Below are positions 26,891-35,311 of a stretch of DNA of 55,680 nt, one piece after another (position 1 is the stretch's first letter; every line of letters starts with the position of its first letter). Source of the stretch: Candidatus Parcubacteria bacterium (GTDB lineage Bacteria; Patescibacteriota; Minisyncoccia; UBA6257; 2-01-FULL-56-20). The translations under genes and the position numbers were made by a program. The DNA lies in contig DAHVRZ010000002.1 in NCBI GenBank assembly GCA_027324805.1, positions 29,978 through 85,657 of the forward strand. Reading direction: 5' to 3'. Under the pieces are notes generated by a model. That model saw nothing but the letters and a program-made list of their open reading frames with translations. It had not been told where the DNA came from and did not search any database.

Positions 26891-29479
26891 ATGGAACTAA
26901 CCATCACCAAAAGAGACGGCGCGCGGGAGCCGTTCAACGCCGACAAGATCAACCGCTCGATCGAGCGCGCCTGCCAAGGCCTGCAGGATCCCATAAGCAT
27001 GGTCACGCAGATCGCCACCGAGACGCGTCTCACCCTTTATGATGGCATCACCACGGAGGAAATGGACCAGGCGACGGTCAATGCCGCCGTGCAGAACATA
27101 AAAGAAGATATCGAGTACGACAAAGTGGCCGTGCGCCTCCTTCTTAAGACCGTCTATCGCCGCGTGATCGGCGAATACGATCATAATCCCGACCTGCTCC
27201 ATAAGAAGCACCGAGAACACTTCCCCGAATGGGTGAGGAAAGGCGTCGAAGGCGGGCTGCTCGACCGGCGTCTTCTTGAAAAGTTCGACCTCAAGACCCT
27301 CGCCGCCGCGCTCGAAATATCGCGCGACGAACTTTTCCTCTACAGCGGCCTCGACACACTCCTCCATCGCTACTCGATCAAGGACAAAGAAGAGAAGCCG
27401 TACGAGACGCCGCAGTATTTCTTCATGCGCGTCGCAATGGGACTCTCCTACAACGAAAAAGATCCGACGCTTTGGGCGAAGCGCTTCTATGAAAAGATGT
27501 CCCGGCACGAGTATATCGCCGGAGGCTCGACGAACATCGGCGCCGGCACTACGCGCCCCTCGCTCTCGAACTGCTTCCTTATGCAGATCGAAGACGACAT
27601 GGCGCATATCGCGAAGTCGGTTGCGGACGTGATGATGCTCTCAAAGGCATCGGGCGGCATCGGCGCTTCGGTCACGAAACTCCGCGCGACCGGCTCTCCC
27701 CTCTCTTCCAACAACACCCCTTCGAGCGGACCGACGCCGTTCGCGAAAATCATCGACACCGCGATCCGCGCGATCCAGCGGGGCGGCAAGAAGAAGGGCG
27801 CGCTCTGCTTCTATATGGAGAATTGGCACTACGACTTCCCGGAATTCATCGATTGGAAGCACAATGCCGGCGACGACTATATGCGCATGCGCACCGCCGA
27901 CACCGCGGTCTTCATGACGGACGAGTTCATGCGCCGCGTAAAGGAGGGCGAGATGTGGTATATGTTCGATCCGAAAGAGACGCCGGACCTCATCGAGCTC
28001 TACGGCCGTGCGTTCAGCAAACGCTACGCCGAATATATAGAGAAGGCCGAGCGCGGCGAACTGCGCGTATTCAAGAAGGTCCCCGCCGAAGAGCAGTTCC
28101 GCCAGATCCTGGTTGCCCTCCAGACGACCTCGCACCCATGGCTCACCTGGAAGGATCCGATCAACCTGCGGGCCCTGAACAACAATACGGGTACGATCCA
28201 TATGTCGAATCTCTGCACGGAGATCTGCCTCCCGCAGGACCGCAATAACATCGCCGTCTGCAACCTCGCATCGCTCAATCTCGCCGCACACATCCACAAC
28301 AAACAGGTTGATTGGGAAAAGCTTGAATCGAGCGTGCGCTATGCCGTCCGCCAGCTCGACGACCTCATCGACATCAACGAACTCCCCATCGCGGAAGCCG
28401 AGCATGCCGACAAAGAAAACCGCGCCGTGGGCCTCGGCGTCATGGGATTCTCCGACGTCCTCGAGAAATTCGGCATGGCATATGACAGCCCGCACGCGTG
28501 GGATTTTTCGGACCGCATCTTCGAATTCGTGAGCTACGTCGCGATTGACGAGAGCGCCGACCTTGCGGCCGAACGCGGCAGTTATCCCAACTTCAAGGGT
28601 TCAGGCTGGTCCAAAGGCATGGTGCCGATCGACTCGATCAAGCGCCTTGAAGCAGACCGCGGCACGGAACTCACGGTGGACAAATCGCATCACTACAAAG
28701 GACTCAACTGGGACGCGCTCCGCGAGAAGGTTAAGAAAGGCATGCGGAACGCCACCCTCATGGCCGTCGCGCCGAACGCGAACATCGGCCTCGTCGCCGG
28801 CACGACACCCGGCATCGATCCCCGCTTCGCACAGGTATTTTCGCGCAACAAGATCTCGGGAAAATACATGGATCTCAACCACAACCTCGCAAATGACCTC
28901 AAAAATCTCGGGCTGTGGGACAAAGTGAAGGACAGGATCATCGCCGAGCAGGGCGACATCGCCGCAATCGAAGAGATTCCCCAGCACATCCGCGACGTTT
29001 ACAAGACCTCATTCAGCACGTCGCCGTTCGCCTTCATTGAAGTGGCCGCTCGCGCGCAGAAGTGGATCGACCAGGCGCTCTCGCGCAACATGTACCTCGA
29101 GACGCGCGACATCGGCGAGACGATGATGATCTATACGACCGCATGGGAGAAGGGAGTGAAAACCACCTACTATCTCCACATGAAGCCGCGCCATACCATC
29201 GAGCAGTCCACGGTGCGCGTGAACAAGGCCGAGGCAATGGGCAAGCGCGGATTCGCCGCGGTGATGCAGGCGGCATCGGACATGCCGGCAGCGGCAACGG
29301 CGGACACATCCTCCCCTGCCGCCGCATTCGCCGCGGTGGCCGAAGAACCGAAGGCGGCACGGACCGAGCACTATTTCGAGCCGCGTGGCGCACAGCAACA
29401 GGCCGTACCGAAGAAAGAACCCCGCATCATGCCTCCTTCGGATCCGCAGGCCGATCTCGTATGCGATTCCTGCCAATAA
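26891..29479 (+). CDS. nrdA: Class I ribonucleotide reductase, large (alpha) subunit
   Basis: 862 residues from ATG 26891; an in-frame TTG at 26855 is rejected because the ATP-cone domain begins at this ATG (MELTITKRDGAREPF). The redox cysteines and radical site are present: LSNCFL, SNLCTEI with the thiyl Cys, and AVCNLASLNL. The Tyr pair of the radical path is in KTTYYLH and the C-terminal shuttle is CDSC three residues before the end. A Pro/Ala-rich linker of about 60 residues precedes the tail. The ATP cone suggests dATP feedback control. No Shine-Dalgarno sequence is seen. nrdB follows 18 bp later. Confidence 0.96.
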   Translation: MELTITKRDGAREPFNADKINRSIERACQGLQDPISMVTQIATETRLTLYDGITTEEMDQATVNAAVQNIKEDIEYDKVAVRLLLKTVYRRVIGEYDHNPDLLHKKHREHFPEWVRKGVEGGLLDRRLLEKFDLKTLAAALEISRDELFLYSGLDTLLHRYSIKDKEEKPYETPQYFFMRVAMGLSYNEKDPTLWAKRFYEKMSRHEYIAGGSTNIGAGTTRPSLSNCFLMQIEDDMAHIAKSVADVMMLSKASGGIGASVTKLRATGSPLSSNNTPSSGPTPFAKIIDTAIRAIQRGGKKKGALCFYMENWHYDFPEFIDWKHNAGDDYMRMRTADTAVFMTDEFMRRVKEGEMWYMFDPKETPDLIELYGRAFSKRYAEYIEKAERGELRVFKKVPAEEQFRQILVALQTTSHPWLTWKDPINLRALNNNTGTIHMSNLCTEICLPQDRNNIAVCNLASLNLAAHIHNKQVDWEKLESSVRYAVRQLDDLIDINELPIAEAEHADKENRAVGLGVMGFSDVLEKFGMAYDSPHAWDFSDRIFEFVSYVAIDESADLAAERGSYPNFKGSGWSKGMVPIDSIKRLEADRGTELTVDKSHHYKGLNWDALREKVKKGMRNATLMAVAPNANIGLVAGTTPGIDPRFAQVFSRNKISGKYMDLNHNLANDLKNLGLWDKVKDRIIAEQGDIAAIEEIPQHIRDVYKTSFSTSPFAFIEVAARAQKWIDQALSRNMYLETRDIGETMMIYTTAWEKGVKTTYYLHMKPRHTIEQSTVRVNKAEAMGKRGFAAVMQAASDMPAAATADTSSPAAAFAAVAEEPKAARTEHYFEPRGAQQQAVPKKEPRIMPPSDPQADLVCDSCQ

Positions 29480-29497
29480 CCATCAACCACCAACCAT

Positions 29498-30517
29498 ATG
29501 CTTATCGGAAAACCGTCCCCCGAGGACATGAACATCCACCCCATCCGCTACCAGTGGGCATACGATCTCTATAACCAGGCGGTGCGCAACACGTGGTTCC
29601 CCCATGAGATCGCGCTCAAAGAAGACCTTTATGACTGGGAGAAGATGACGGACGATGAACGCCACGCGGTGGAATTCCTCATTTCATTCTTCAATCCCGC
29701 GGAACTCATCGTGAACCGTTCGATCGCACTCGGCATCTATCCGTACCTCAAATCGCCGGAATGCCATCTCTACCTCGCAAAACAGATGTGGGAGGAGGCA
29801 AACCACTGCGTCGCCTTCGAATACGTGCTCGAGACCTTCCCCATCGACCGCGATGAGGCGTTCGCCCGGCACATCGCCGTACCGTCCATGAAGGCGAAGG
29901 AGGACTACATCAACAACTACATGAAGCGGATGACCGAGGACACGCTCGACGTCTCGACGTCGGAGGGCAAGAAGGATTTTATCCGCAACCTTGTCGCGAC
30001 AAACCTCGTGATGGAAGGCATCTGGTTCTACAGCGGATTCATGGTGGTGCTTTCGTTCCGCCAGAGGAATCAGCTCCGCAACCTCGGTTCGCTCATCAAT
30101 TGGGTGATCCGCGACGAATCGCTCCATCTCAAATTCGGCATGAACCTCATCCAGAACATCCTCGAGGAGAATCCGGAGATCCTCACGCGCGAGTTCGCCG
30201 ATGAGATCAAAAGCATCATCGTACAAGGGGTTGATCTCGAGGTGGAATACAACAAGGATCTCTTCCCCCGCGGCATCCTCGGCCTCAATGCCGATTATGT
30301 GAACCAGTATGTGCAGTACGTCGCGGACCGGCGGCTCGAGGAGCTCGGCATCGGCGCTCACTATGGGGCGAAGAACCCCGCCAAGTGGATGAGCGGCGCG
30401 ACGGACGTACTCGAACTCGTGAATTTCTTCGAAGCGCAGAACACATCGTATGAAGTGGATGCCCGCGCGACGGACCGCAAGAAAAAGGAGGACGACCCAT
30501 CCTCCTCCGCCGAATAG
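29498..30517 (+). CDS. nrdB: Ribonucleotide reductase small (beta) subunit, class Ic type
   Basis: 339 residues, a ferritin-like helical bundle. Metal ligands read as E69, E100, H103, E173, E207 and H210. The residue at the tyrosyl-radical position (four after H103) is F107. A Phe here together with Glu as first ligand is the known signature of class Ic R2, as in Chlamydia trachomatis, where a Mn(IV)/Fe(III) cofactor replaces the radical; by memory every one of these positions differs from the Chlamydia numbering by exactly 20. This is inference from residues, not proof of the metal. The gene is coupled to nrdA. Confidence 0.95.
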   Translation: MLIGKPSPEDMNIHPIRYQWAYDLYNQAVRNTWFPHEIALKEDLYDWEKMTDDERHAVEFLISFFNPAELIVNRSIALGIYPYLKSPECHLYLAKQMWEEANHCVAFEYVLETFPIDRDEAFARHIAVPSMKAKEDYINNYMKRMTEDTLDVSTSEGKKDFIRNLVATNLVMEGIWFYSGFMVVLSFRQRNQLRNLGSLINWVIRDESLHLKFGMNLIQNILEENPEILTREFADEIKSIIVQGVDLEVEYNKDLFPRGILGLNADYVNQYVQYVADRRLEELGIGAHYGAKNPAKWMSGATDVLELVNFFEAQNTSYEVDARATDRKKKEDDPSSSAE

Positions 30518-30527
30518 CGGAATTTAG

Positions 30528-30533
30528 TATAAT
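30528..30533 (+). promoter_or_regulatory. -10 box of gene 30540, leaderless spacing
   Basis: TATAAT followed by AAGGAG and then ATGATG. The first ATG (30540) is six bases after the box, so the transcript could be leaderless; AAGGAG could serve as a ribosome binding site only if transcription started upstream. Confidence 0.5.
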
Positions 30534-30539
30534 AAGGAG

Positions 30540-31190
30540 ATGATGCATTGGCTTCGCACGCATCTCACATTGAACCGCGCGCTCGTCATCCTGCTCGCCG
30601 CCGCCATCGTCCTTGGTGCGATCGCTTCTTTTATTGTTTTCTACGGCGGCGGAACGTATATCGTAAGCTCGCCCCTCCCGACAAGCACCGTCTCCTTCAA
30701 TGCGTCCACCAGCGCAAGCTCGACGCTCGCAAGCTCGACCGCGACGAGCACCCTGGCAAACGGGAGCACCACCGCCTCGACGACCCTCGCAAACTATTCC
30801 GCCACTTACGCCACCCCCCCGGTGAGTTGGACGGAGGGCTATGATACGCTCTCGATCACGGGCGCGACGCTCTCCGGTTCCCAGCTCACGCTCGATGTCA
30901 ATATTCAGATGGGCGCGATCGCCGAGTGTGTGCCGCTTAACATCAAGTTCATCACCGACGAGATGGGCGACACCGAGGGACCCCTTAACGCGGCGTTCAC
31001 ATTCGGGGAGAACGGTACCTGCATCGGCGCACCCGGGGCCTCATATCCCAACCAGCAGGTGACCTTCAACGTGGACCCGACATCCATGCCGCTCAGCTTC
31101 ACGACCGGCGGCTCGTCCAACAAATATTTCGAACTTTCGACGACCGCCTCCGGCGGCATCATGATCAGTCTTCCGCCGACACAAGGATAG
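30540..31190 (+). CDS. Hypothetical membrane-anchored Ser/Thr-rich protein
   Basis: 216 residues. An N-terminal helix (ALVILLAAAIVLGAIASFIVFY) and a long Ala/Ser/Thr low-complexity stretch (about 50-90) precede a beta-rich domain (LTLDVNIQMGAIAECVPLNIKFI ... FTFGENGTCIGAPG). Its two Cys may form a disulfide. The family is not recognised. It follows nrdB by 22 bp but has its own -10 box. Confidence 0.55.
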   Translation: MMHWLRTHLTLNRALVILLAAAIVLGAIASFIVFYGGGTYIVSSPLPTSTVSFNASTSASSTLASSTATSTLANGSTTASTTLANYSATYATPPVSWTEGYDTLSITGATLSGSQLTLDVNIQMGAIAECVPLNIKFITDEMGDTEGPLNAAFTFGENGTCIGAPGASYPNQQVTFNVDPTSMPLSFTTGGSSNKYFELSTTASGGIMISLPPTQG

Positions 31191-31195
31191 AAATA

Positions 31196-31228
31196 GAAAA
31201 TGCCGCACACTCGTGCGGCATTGCGTTT
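31196..31228. terminator. Terminator between convergent genes
   Basis: Perfect 8-bp stem TGCCGCAC/GTGCGGCA with a 4-base loop (31201-31220). The minus strand continues with TTTTCTATTT and the plus strand with TTGCGTTT, so it can serve both genes, best the minus one. Confidence 0.8.
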
Positions 31229-31232
31229 CCGA

Positions 31233-31706
31233 CTATCGTTCCTTCAGGCTGATTCTGAAAATATTGTGGAAGGCGGCTTCATCCTCCTTGGTGAAAACGC
31301 CCGCTACCACGCTACCGCCCTTCACGAGCGAGATTAGATCGCTTGGCGGATCGGTCGGCATAAACGCCACATCCACATCCGTCGATATTTCCGGTTCAAA
31401 GCCGCTTTTCCGTATTCTCTCTATGAGAGATTGCAGGCCGATATTCGAAACCAACGCCCGCGCGATCCCTTCACTCAACTCTCTGGCGAAAGAGTGGGTT
31501 TGGGGGAGACGATCAACGTCCACCACGATGGAAACCTCCATCGCCATGGTCGAATCGACCGCAAGGATGGCTCCGAATCGCTTTTTGCACCCATCATAGG
31601 GACAGGTCCACTCCTGAAGCGATCCCAGCGACTTCGTGGTGAATTTTATCGTAAGGTCTTTCCCGCAGTGCGGGCAGAGGATGCTGTGCTCAAGAACCGA
31701 TTCCAT
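31233..31706 (-). CDS. Zinc-ribbon orphan protein, paralogue 1
   Basis: 157 residues with an N-terminal zinc ribbon (CPHCG and WTCPYDGC) and a C-terminal alpha/beta domain ending VVAGVFTKEDEAAFHNIFRISLKER. It is a paralogue of the next gene upstream (31822-32289): both share the ribbon, the segment (S/N)IS-[MT] and the ending GVF(T/S)ExDxxxxxxxRISL. A GGAGG ribosome binding site lies five bases before the ATG. No known family recognised; nucleic-acid or protein binding would be typical for such a ribbon. Confidence 0.65.
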   Translation of the reverse strand: MESVLEHSILCPHCGKDLTIKFTTKSLGSLQEWTCPYDGCKKRFGAILAVDSTMAMEVSIVVDVDRLPQTHSFARELSEGIARALVSNIGLQSLIERIRKSGFEPEISTDVDVAFMPTDPPSDLISLVKGGSVVAGVFTKEDEAAFHNIFRISLKER

Positions 31707-31780
31707 AATCCCCTCCGAAAACTCATTCTTCTTTTTTTATAACAGGAATTCTCATGTAATGAAAGGGGGCGTGGGTGCAT

Positions 31781-31804
31781 AAAAGGCCGTTCCGAAGAAC
31801 GGCC
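31781..31804 (-). terminator. Intrinsic terminator
   Basis: GGCCGTTC/GAACGGCC with a CGAA loop, followed on the minus strand by TTTTAT. It ends gene 31822-32289. Confidence 0.85.
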
Positions 31805-31821
31805 TGCCTCCAATCATGATT

Positions 31822-32289
31822 TTATTCTCCCTCCAAGCTGATCCGGAGATCCTTCAGCTCATTTTGGTCCTGTTCGCTGAATACGCCGGGTACGATGCAG
31901 CCATTTTCCACAAGAGGCACCGGTTCCTTGTACTCCCCTCCTCCCGTGCGAACGAGACTGACCTCGAACCCCATGGAAATATTGGGTGCATATCCCTCTT
32001 TCTTCAGCTTTTCGACCAAAGCATTCAACAGTTCGCTCGAACTGAATGCCGAAAGGGCCGTTTCGTGCAGTGCTTTACCGAATTCCATAAGGAGCGGATT
32101 GTGGACAGTGTTCCTGTCGGGCGGGACATTGAATACCCTGTCCGTCATGGTGATAACCTTGTCGAACATGTAATGGCATTCTTCGCACCGCACCCCGACC
32201 GTCGTCCCCTCGCATTTCCCCCGCATACGCACTTTCGAGTGCGACTTGCATTGGGGGCATTGTACGTCGTACGTATGCCTTTTTGCCAT
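31822..32289 (-). CDS. Zinc-ribbon orphan protein, paralogue 2
   Basis: 155 residues with a zinc ribbon (CPQC ... VRCEECHYMF) and the same C-terminal domain as gene 31233-31706. A strong GGGAGGG ribosome binding site precedes the ATG. The promoter is TTGTAT, 17 bp, TATAAA (minus strand, about 32338-32366). The Arg/Ser-rich loop between the Cys pairs (KSHSKVRMRGK) may contact nucleic acid. Separate promoters and terminators for the two paralogues suggest separate regulation. Confidence 0.65.
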   Translation of the reverse strand: MAKRHTYDVQCPQCKSHSKVRMRGKCEGTTVGVRCEECHYMFDKVITMTDRVFNVPPDRNTVHNPLLMEFGKALHETALSAFSSSELLNALVEKLKKEGYAPNISMGFEVSLVRTGGGEYKEPVPLVENGCIVPGVFSEQDQNELKDLRISLEGE

Positions 32290-32379
32290 AACTCCCTCCC
32301 TTCATCCGGGCAAAGCAAATTGAGTTCCTTCCTTTTTTATAACAAAGAGTCTCCTTAAATACAATGCGCGGGACAAAAC

Positions 32380-32407
32380 AAAAACCGCGTTTGCTACGCG
32401 GCTTTTT
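32380..32407. terminator. Bidirectional intrinsic terminator
   Basis: CCGCGT/ACGCGG stem at 32385-32401 with a 5-base loop. The minus strand continues TTTTTGTTTTG and the plus strand CTTTTT. The stop codon of gene 32394-32663 lies at the edge of the loop. Confidence 0.8.
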
Positions 32408-32663
32408 CCCGTGATCCTTCGTCCTCTGCCGGAGGTTCTTCCGGTTCTCCAAGTTCCCTCTTCACTGCCGCGATCTGTTCGTTCACCTCGGCGAGCCGAT
32501 CGGCATCCGACTTTCCCACAAGATACGAATCCCTTTCGCGGTGTTCCACATAAAACTCGATCTCCGTGCGCTGCTGCTCCAAACTCGCCAACCTTTGGCG
32601 AAGCTGATCTTCCTTGGACGGCTCTTCGGCCGGCCGTTCGAACATTTTGCTGAAAAATCCCAT
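32394..32663 (-). CDS. Small coiled-coil protein
   Basis: 89 residues from ATG 32663 (MGFFSKMFERPAEE). Most of the protein is a charged helix (LRQRLASLEQQRTEIEFYV, LAEVNEQIAAVKRELGE) with an acidic, Pro-containing end. The start is decided by the promoter: TTGAAA, 16 bp, TATAAT and exactly six bases to this ATG, so an earlier ATG (32678) lies upstream of the predicted transcription start. Function unknown. Confidence 0.7.
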   Translation of the reverse strand: MGFFSKMFERPAEEPSKEDQLRQRLASLEQQRTEIEFYVEHRERDSYLVGKSDADRLAEVNEQIAAVKRELGEPEEPPAEDEGSREKAA

Positions 32664-32669
32664 ATCCAT

Positions 32670-32697
32670 ATTATACACAAAAGTCCCGATGTTTCAA
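32670..32697 (-). promoter_or_regulatory. Leaderless promoter of the coiled-coil gene
   Basis: TTGAAA (32692-32697), 16-bp spacer and TATAAT (32670-32675) on the minus strand, six bases before ATG 32663. This is one of the two clearest examples of the leaderless arrangement in the window. Confidence 0.75.
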
Positions 32698-32713
32698 TAC
32701 CCCGCATTTTTTG

Positions 32714-32785
32714 CTCCGCAGCCAGGACTCGAACCTGGAACCCTCTCGTTAACAGCGAGACGCTCTACCATTGAGCTACTGCGGA
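32714..32785 (-). tRNA. tRNA-Asn (anticodon GTT)
   Basis: Minus-strand cloverleaf: acceptor TCCGCAG/CTGCGGA, D-arm AGCTCAATGGTAGAGC, anticodon loop CTGTTAA and T-arm GGTTCGAGTCC. Discriminator G; CCA not encoded. Confidence 0.95.
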
Positions 32786-32958
32786 ATACGGATACTATGG
32801 TAGCAAATACCGTGCGGAGTTTCAATATTGGGACGGGTTCTGTGGCAGAATGCCCCAAAATCCCGTATAATAGGAGTATCCCCTTTCTGATCTCCACGTT
32901 GTCTTTACTGTGGTATATACCTGTTCCTGATGACCATTAAGTAAGCCAGTCCTGTTTT

Positions 32959-34248
32959 ATGTATACAAAAAAGACCCTTGCCACGCTTTTTGCCGTCGCA
33001 ATCGCCATCACCGCCGCATCCGAGGCGTTGGCTTGGCACGCCCTGACCGCGATGGCCCAAACGGCGAGTTCCACGTCCGCGTCTTCGAATGCCTCAAGTT
33101 CGGCGGCGCTCCAGTCGCAGATCGACGCCAACAACGCGGCGATCGCCCAGCTGAACCAAGAGATCGCCACCTATCAGCAGCAGATCCAGCAAGCCGGCGC
33201 GGACAAGAAGACGCTCCAGGCGGCGATCAATTCGCTCGACCTCCAGCGCAACAAGATCCAGGCACAGGTCGCGGTGACCCAGCGCCAGCTGAACACCACC
33301 CAGCTCCAGATCCAGCAGCTCGGCGGACAGATCAACGACACGCAGGCGTCAATCGCAGCAGATCAGCAGGCGCTCGCAAGCTATCTCATCAATCTCCAAA
33401 AAGACGACAACCAGCCCCTCTTCATGCAGGTGCTGTCTTCAAATGACCTCACTTCGGCATGGAGCGACGTGAATGCCACGCTTCAAGTGCAGGAAGCGGT
33501 AACGAACGAAGTAACGTCGCTCCAGTCGCAGAAAAACTTATTGGCTTCGTCGAAGGCCGCATCGCAGGATAAACAGCAGGCGCTCTCTTCGCAGCAGCAA
33601 ACGCTCGCTTCGCAGCAGATGTCCCTCACGCAGACCGTCCAGCAGAAGAACCAGCTCCTCGTGCAGACGAGCGCAAAGCAAGCGAATTATGAAAAACTTC
33701 TCGCGCAGGCCGAAGCGGAGCTCAACAGCTTCTCGGCATTCACCCAGAACGCCGGCGGCTCGAAACTTCTCGGCAATGAGACGCGGTGCGATTCATGGGG
33801 ATGCTATTACAGCCAGCGCGACAGCGCCTGGGGCGGTAATTCCCTCAATGGTACGCGATACACTCTTGCGAGCGACGGATGCCTCATCACCGCCATGGCA
33901 ATGGTCATAACCCATTACGGCTATCGGAATGTTACACCGGTCACTATTAACTCCAATCCCGCAAATTTCGCCGCCTATTATCCCGCATACCTCCTTATGA
34001 CCATCACCGCGGGCGGCGCTTCCGCCACAAGGCAAAGAGCGGCGATCGATGCCACTCTCGCTACGGGCAATCCGGTTATTGTCGGATTGAACGCCTACGG
34101 CGGTACCCACTTCGTGGTGCTTGTGAGCGGCAGCCGCGGCAATTACATCATGAAGGATCCCTACGTGGCGAACGGCAACGATATTCCCTTCTCCGACCAT
34201 TACACCATGCGTGAGATCTACAGTGTCGCAAGAGTGGTCGTAAGCTAA
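32959..34248 (+). CDS. Secreted coiled-coil protein with C39-like cysteine peptidase domain
   Basis: 429 residues. A signal peptide (about 1-33) leads into a Gln-rich double coiled coil (about 45-255), as in EnvC/PcsB-type regulators of cell-wall hydrolases. The C-terminal part from RCDSWGCYYSQRDSAWG is a papain-like C39_2 fold with catalytic Cys in SDGCLITAMAMV, His in GGTHFVVLVSG and Asp in MKDPY. It probably acts outside the membrane on peptidoglycan peptides or proteins. An AT-rich leader with no ribosome binding site precedes the ATG. Confidence 0.8.
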   Translation: MYTKKTLATLFAVAIAITAASEALAWHALTAMAQTASSTSASSNASSSAALQSQIDANNAAIAQLNQEIATYQQQIQQAGADKKTLQAAINSLDLQRNKIQAQVAVTQRQLNTTQLQIQQLGGQINDTQASIAADQQALASYLINLQKDDNQPLFMQVLSSNDLTSAWSDVNATLQVQEAVTNEVTSLQSQKNLLASSKAASQDKQQALSSQQQTLASQQMSLTQTVQQKNQLLVQTSAKQANYEKLLAQAEAELNSFSAFTQNAGGSKLLGNETRCDSWGCYYSQRDSAWGGNSLNGTRYTLASDGCLITAMAMVITHYGYRNVTPVTINSNPANFAAYYPAYLLMTITAGGASATRQRAAIDATLATGNPVIVGLNAYGGTHFVVLVSGSRGNYIMKDPYVANGNDIPFSDHYTMREIYSVARVVVS

Positions 34249-34254
34249 AACAAT

Positions 34255-34292
34255 AAAAAGCCGGACACGTGATATGTCCGGCATCGGTTTTT
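34255..34292. terminator. Bidirectional intrinsic terminator
   Basis: GCCGGACA/TGTCCGGC stem (34260-34282), flanked by AAAAA on the left (U-run on minus) and GGTTTTT on the right. It lies between convergent genes. Confidence 0.8.
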
Positions 34293-34942
34293 CAGAACCC
34301 TTCGGGCGGCACGGGGATCCTGCGCCATTTCCTCCGGATGAGCATGGCCTGCCTGATCTTCTTCCCGAGCTTCCTGCATATCTTCTGCCATCGTCCCCTC
34401 GCAGCGCGACGGCGAGTAAGATATCGCTTCGCTTCAAGAGGCAATGCCGCAAGAAACGCTTTCGTATCCCAGGAAGCACGCGCATGCCCGGCCGGACAGC
34501 GCCAATAGCGCGATCCGAGCCCCTTTCCCATCACGATCTTCATCCGTTCTTTGCAGACCGGACATCGAGGGCGATATGCGATCCGGAGACGAGCGATCCG
34601 GAGTTCCATATCGAAATTCGATACGAACTTCCCGGTGCGATTCAAGGGTACGAAATAGACCGGATCCCCGTCCTGTTCGATGACGATCCAGCCATGATCG
34701 CTCTCCCGCGACCTACCGAGAGACGGCACGTACGACGTCCACCCTATGGCAGTCAGTTCGCGATCCTGCCATGCGAAGCCCAACTCAGCGCCCTCACGGA
34801 ACGAGGGCGCTTCCGCGCGCATATTCTTCACGGTGCGGCGGAAATGATCAAGGCCCTCCGTTACGAAGAACCCAAGATCTTTCAGATGATCCTTCCATAT
34901 CCATCCCAATTCTCTGCGAGTCGGCAGTACTTTTGGCGGCAC
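34292..34942 (-). CDS. Hypothetical basic protein with zinc-binding Cys motif
   Basis: 216 residues, rich in Arg/Lys at the C-terminus (RRRAARGRWQKICRKLGKK). A CPVC ... CPAGH pair in the middle could bind zinc. The N-terminal half contains Trp-rich beta segments (LTAIGWTSYVPSLG, GWIVIEQDGDPVYFVPL). No family recognised; the basic tail suggests nucleic-acid binding. A strong GGAGG ribosome binding site precedes the ATG. Confidence 0.6.
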   Translation of the reverse strand: MPPKVLPTRRELGWIWKDHLKDLGFFVTEGLDHFRRTVKNMRAEAPSFREGAELGFAWQDRELTAIGWTSYVPSLGRSRESDHGWIVIEQDGDPVYFVPLNRTGKFVSNFDMELRIARLRIAYRPRCPVCKERMKIVMGKGLGSRYWRCPAGHARASWDTKAFLAALPLEAKRYLTRRRAARGRWQKICRKLGKKIRQAMLIRRKWRRIPVPPEGF

Positions 34943-35043
34943 ATGCCACCTCCTCTCTCTCTTTTTTTAGAGATGCAATGAAACTACTATTCATATACAC
35001 TTTCCCTCGGCGAATGGCAATTATGCTCCGAGCGTGCGGCTGC

Positions 35044-35310
35044 TCATTTTATGATATAGACGCGATCTCCCCTGTGCACCTTCGTCGCGACGCGGACACC
35101 GATTTCCTCGCCGCCTCTTGCGATGGTGACGGGACGATGGTCGTATTCCATCGAGTCGATCTCTTCCTCAAGGTCGGTATGCTTCCCGATGAAATGAACT
35201 CGGGTCCTCATGGGAATATCTTCCGTAAACTTCACGATGGCCACATGCGGCTTCCCGTAGTAGTGCCTGACGACGCCGACAAGTTGCGTTGCTTTTGTAA
35301 TCTCTTCCAT
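35044..35310 (-). CDS. Small EF-Tu domain 2-like protein
   Basis: 88 residues that read as a single beta barrel like domain 2 of translational GTPases (QLVGVVRHYYGKPHVAIVKF, EEIDSMEYDHRPVTIA, IGVRVATKVHRGDRVYII). There is no GTPase domain. Stand-alone copies of this type are known in archaea and CPR with unknown role. It starts one base after the stop of the CBS gene, so the two are translated as a unit. Confidence 0.65.
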   Translation of the reverse strand: MEEITKATQLVGVVRHYYGKPHVAIVKFTEDIPMRTRVHFIGKHTDLEEEIDSMEYDHRPVTIARGGEEIGVRVATKVHRGDRVYIIK

Positions 35311-35311
35311 A

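Noticed and set aside
27641-28495. 284-codon minus-strand frame inside nrdA
   Set aside because: Antisense to a conserved gene; no start signal or family.
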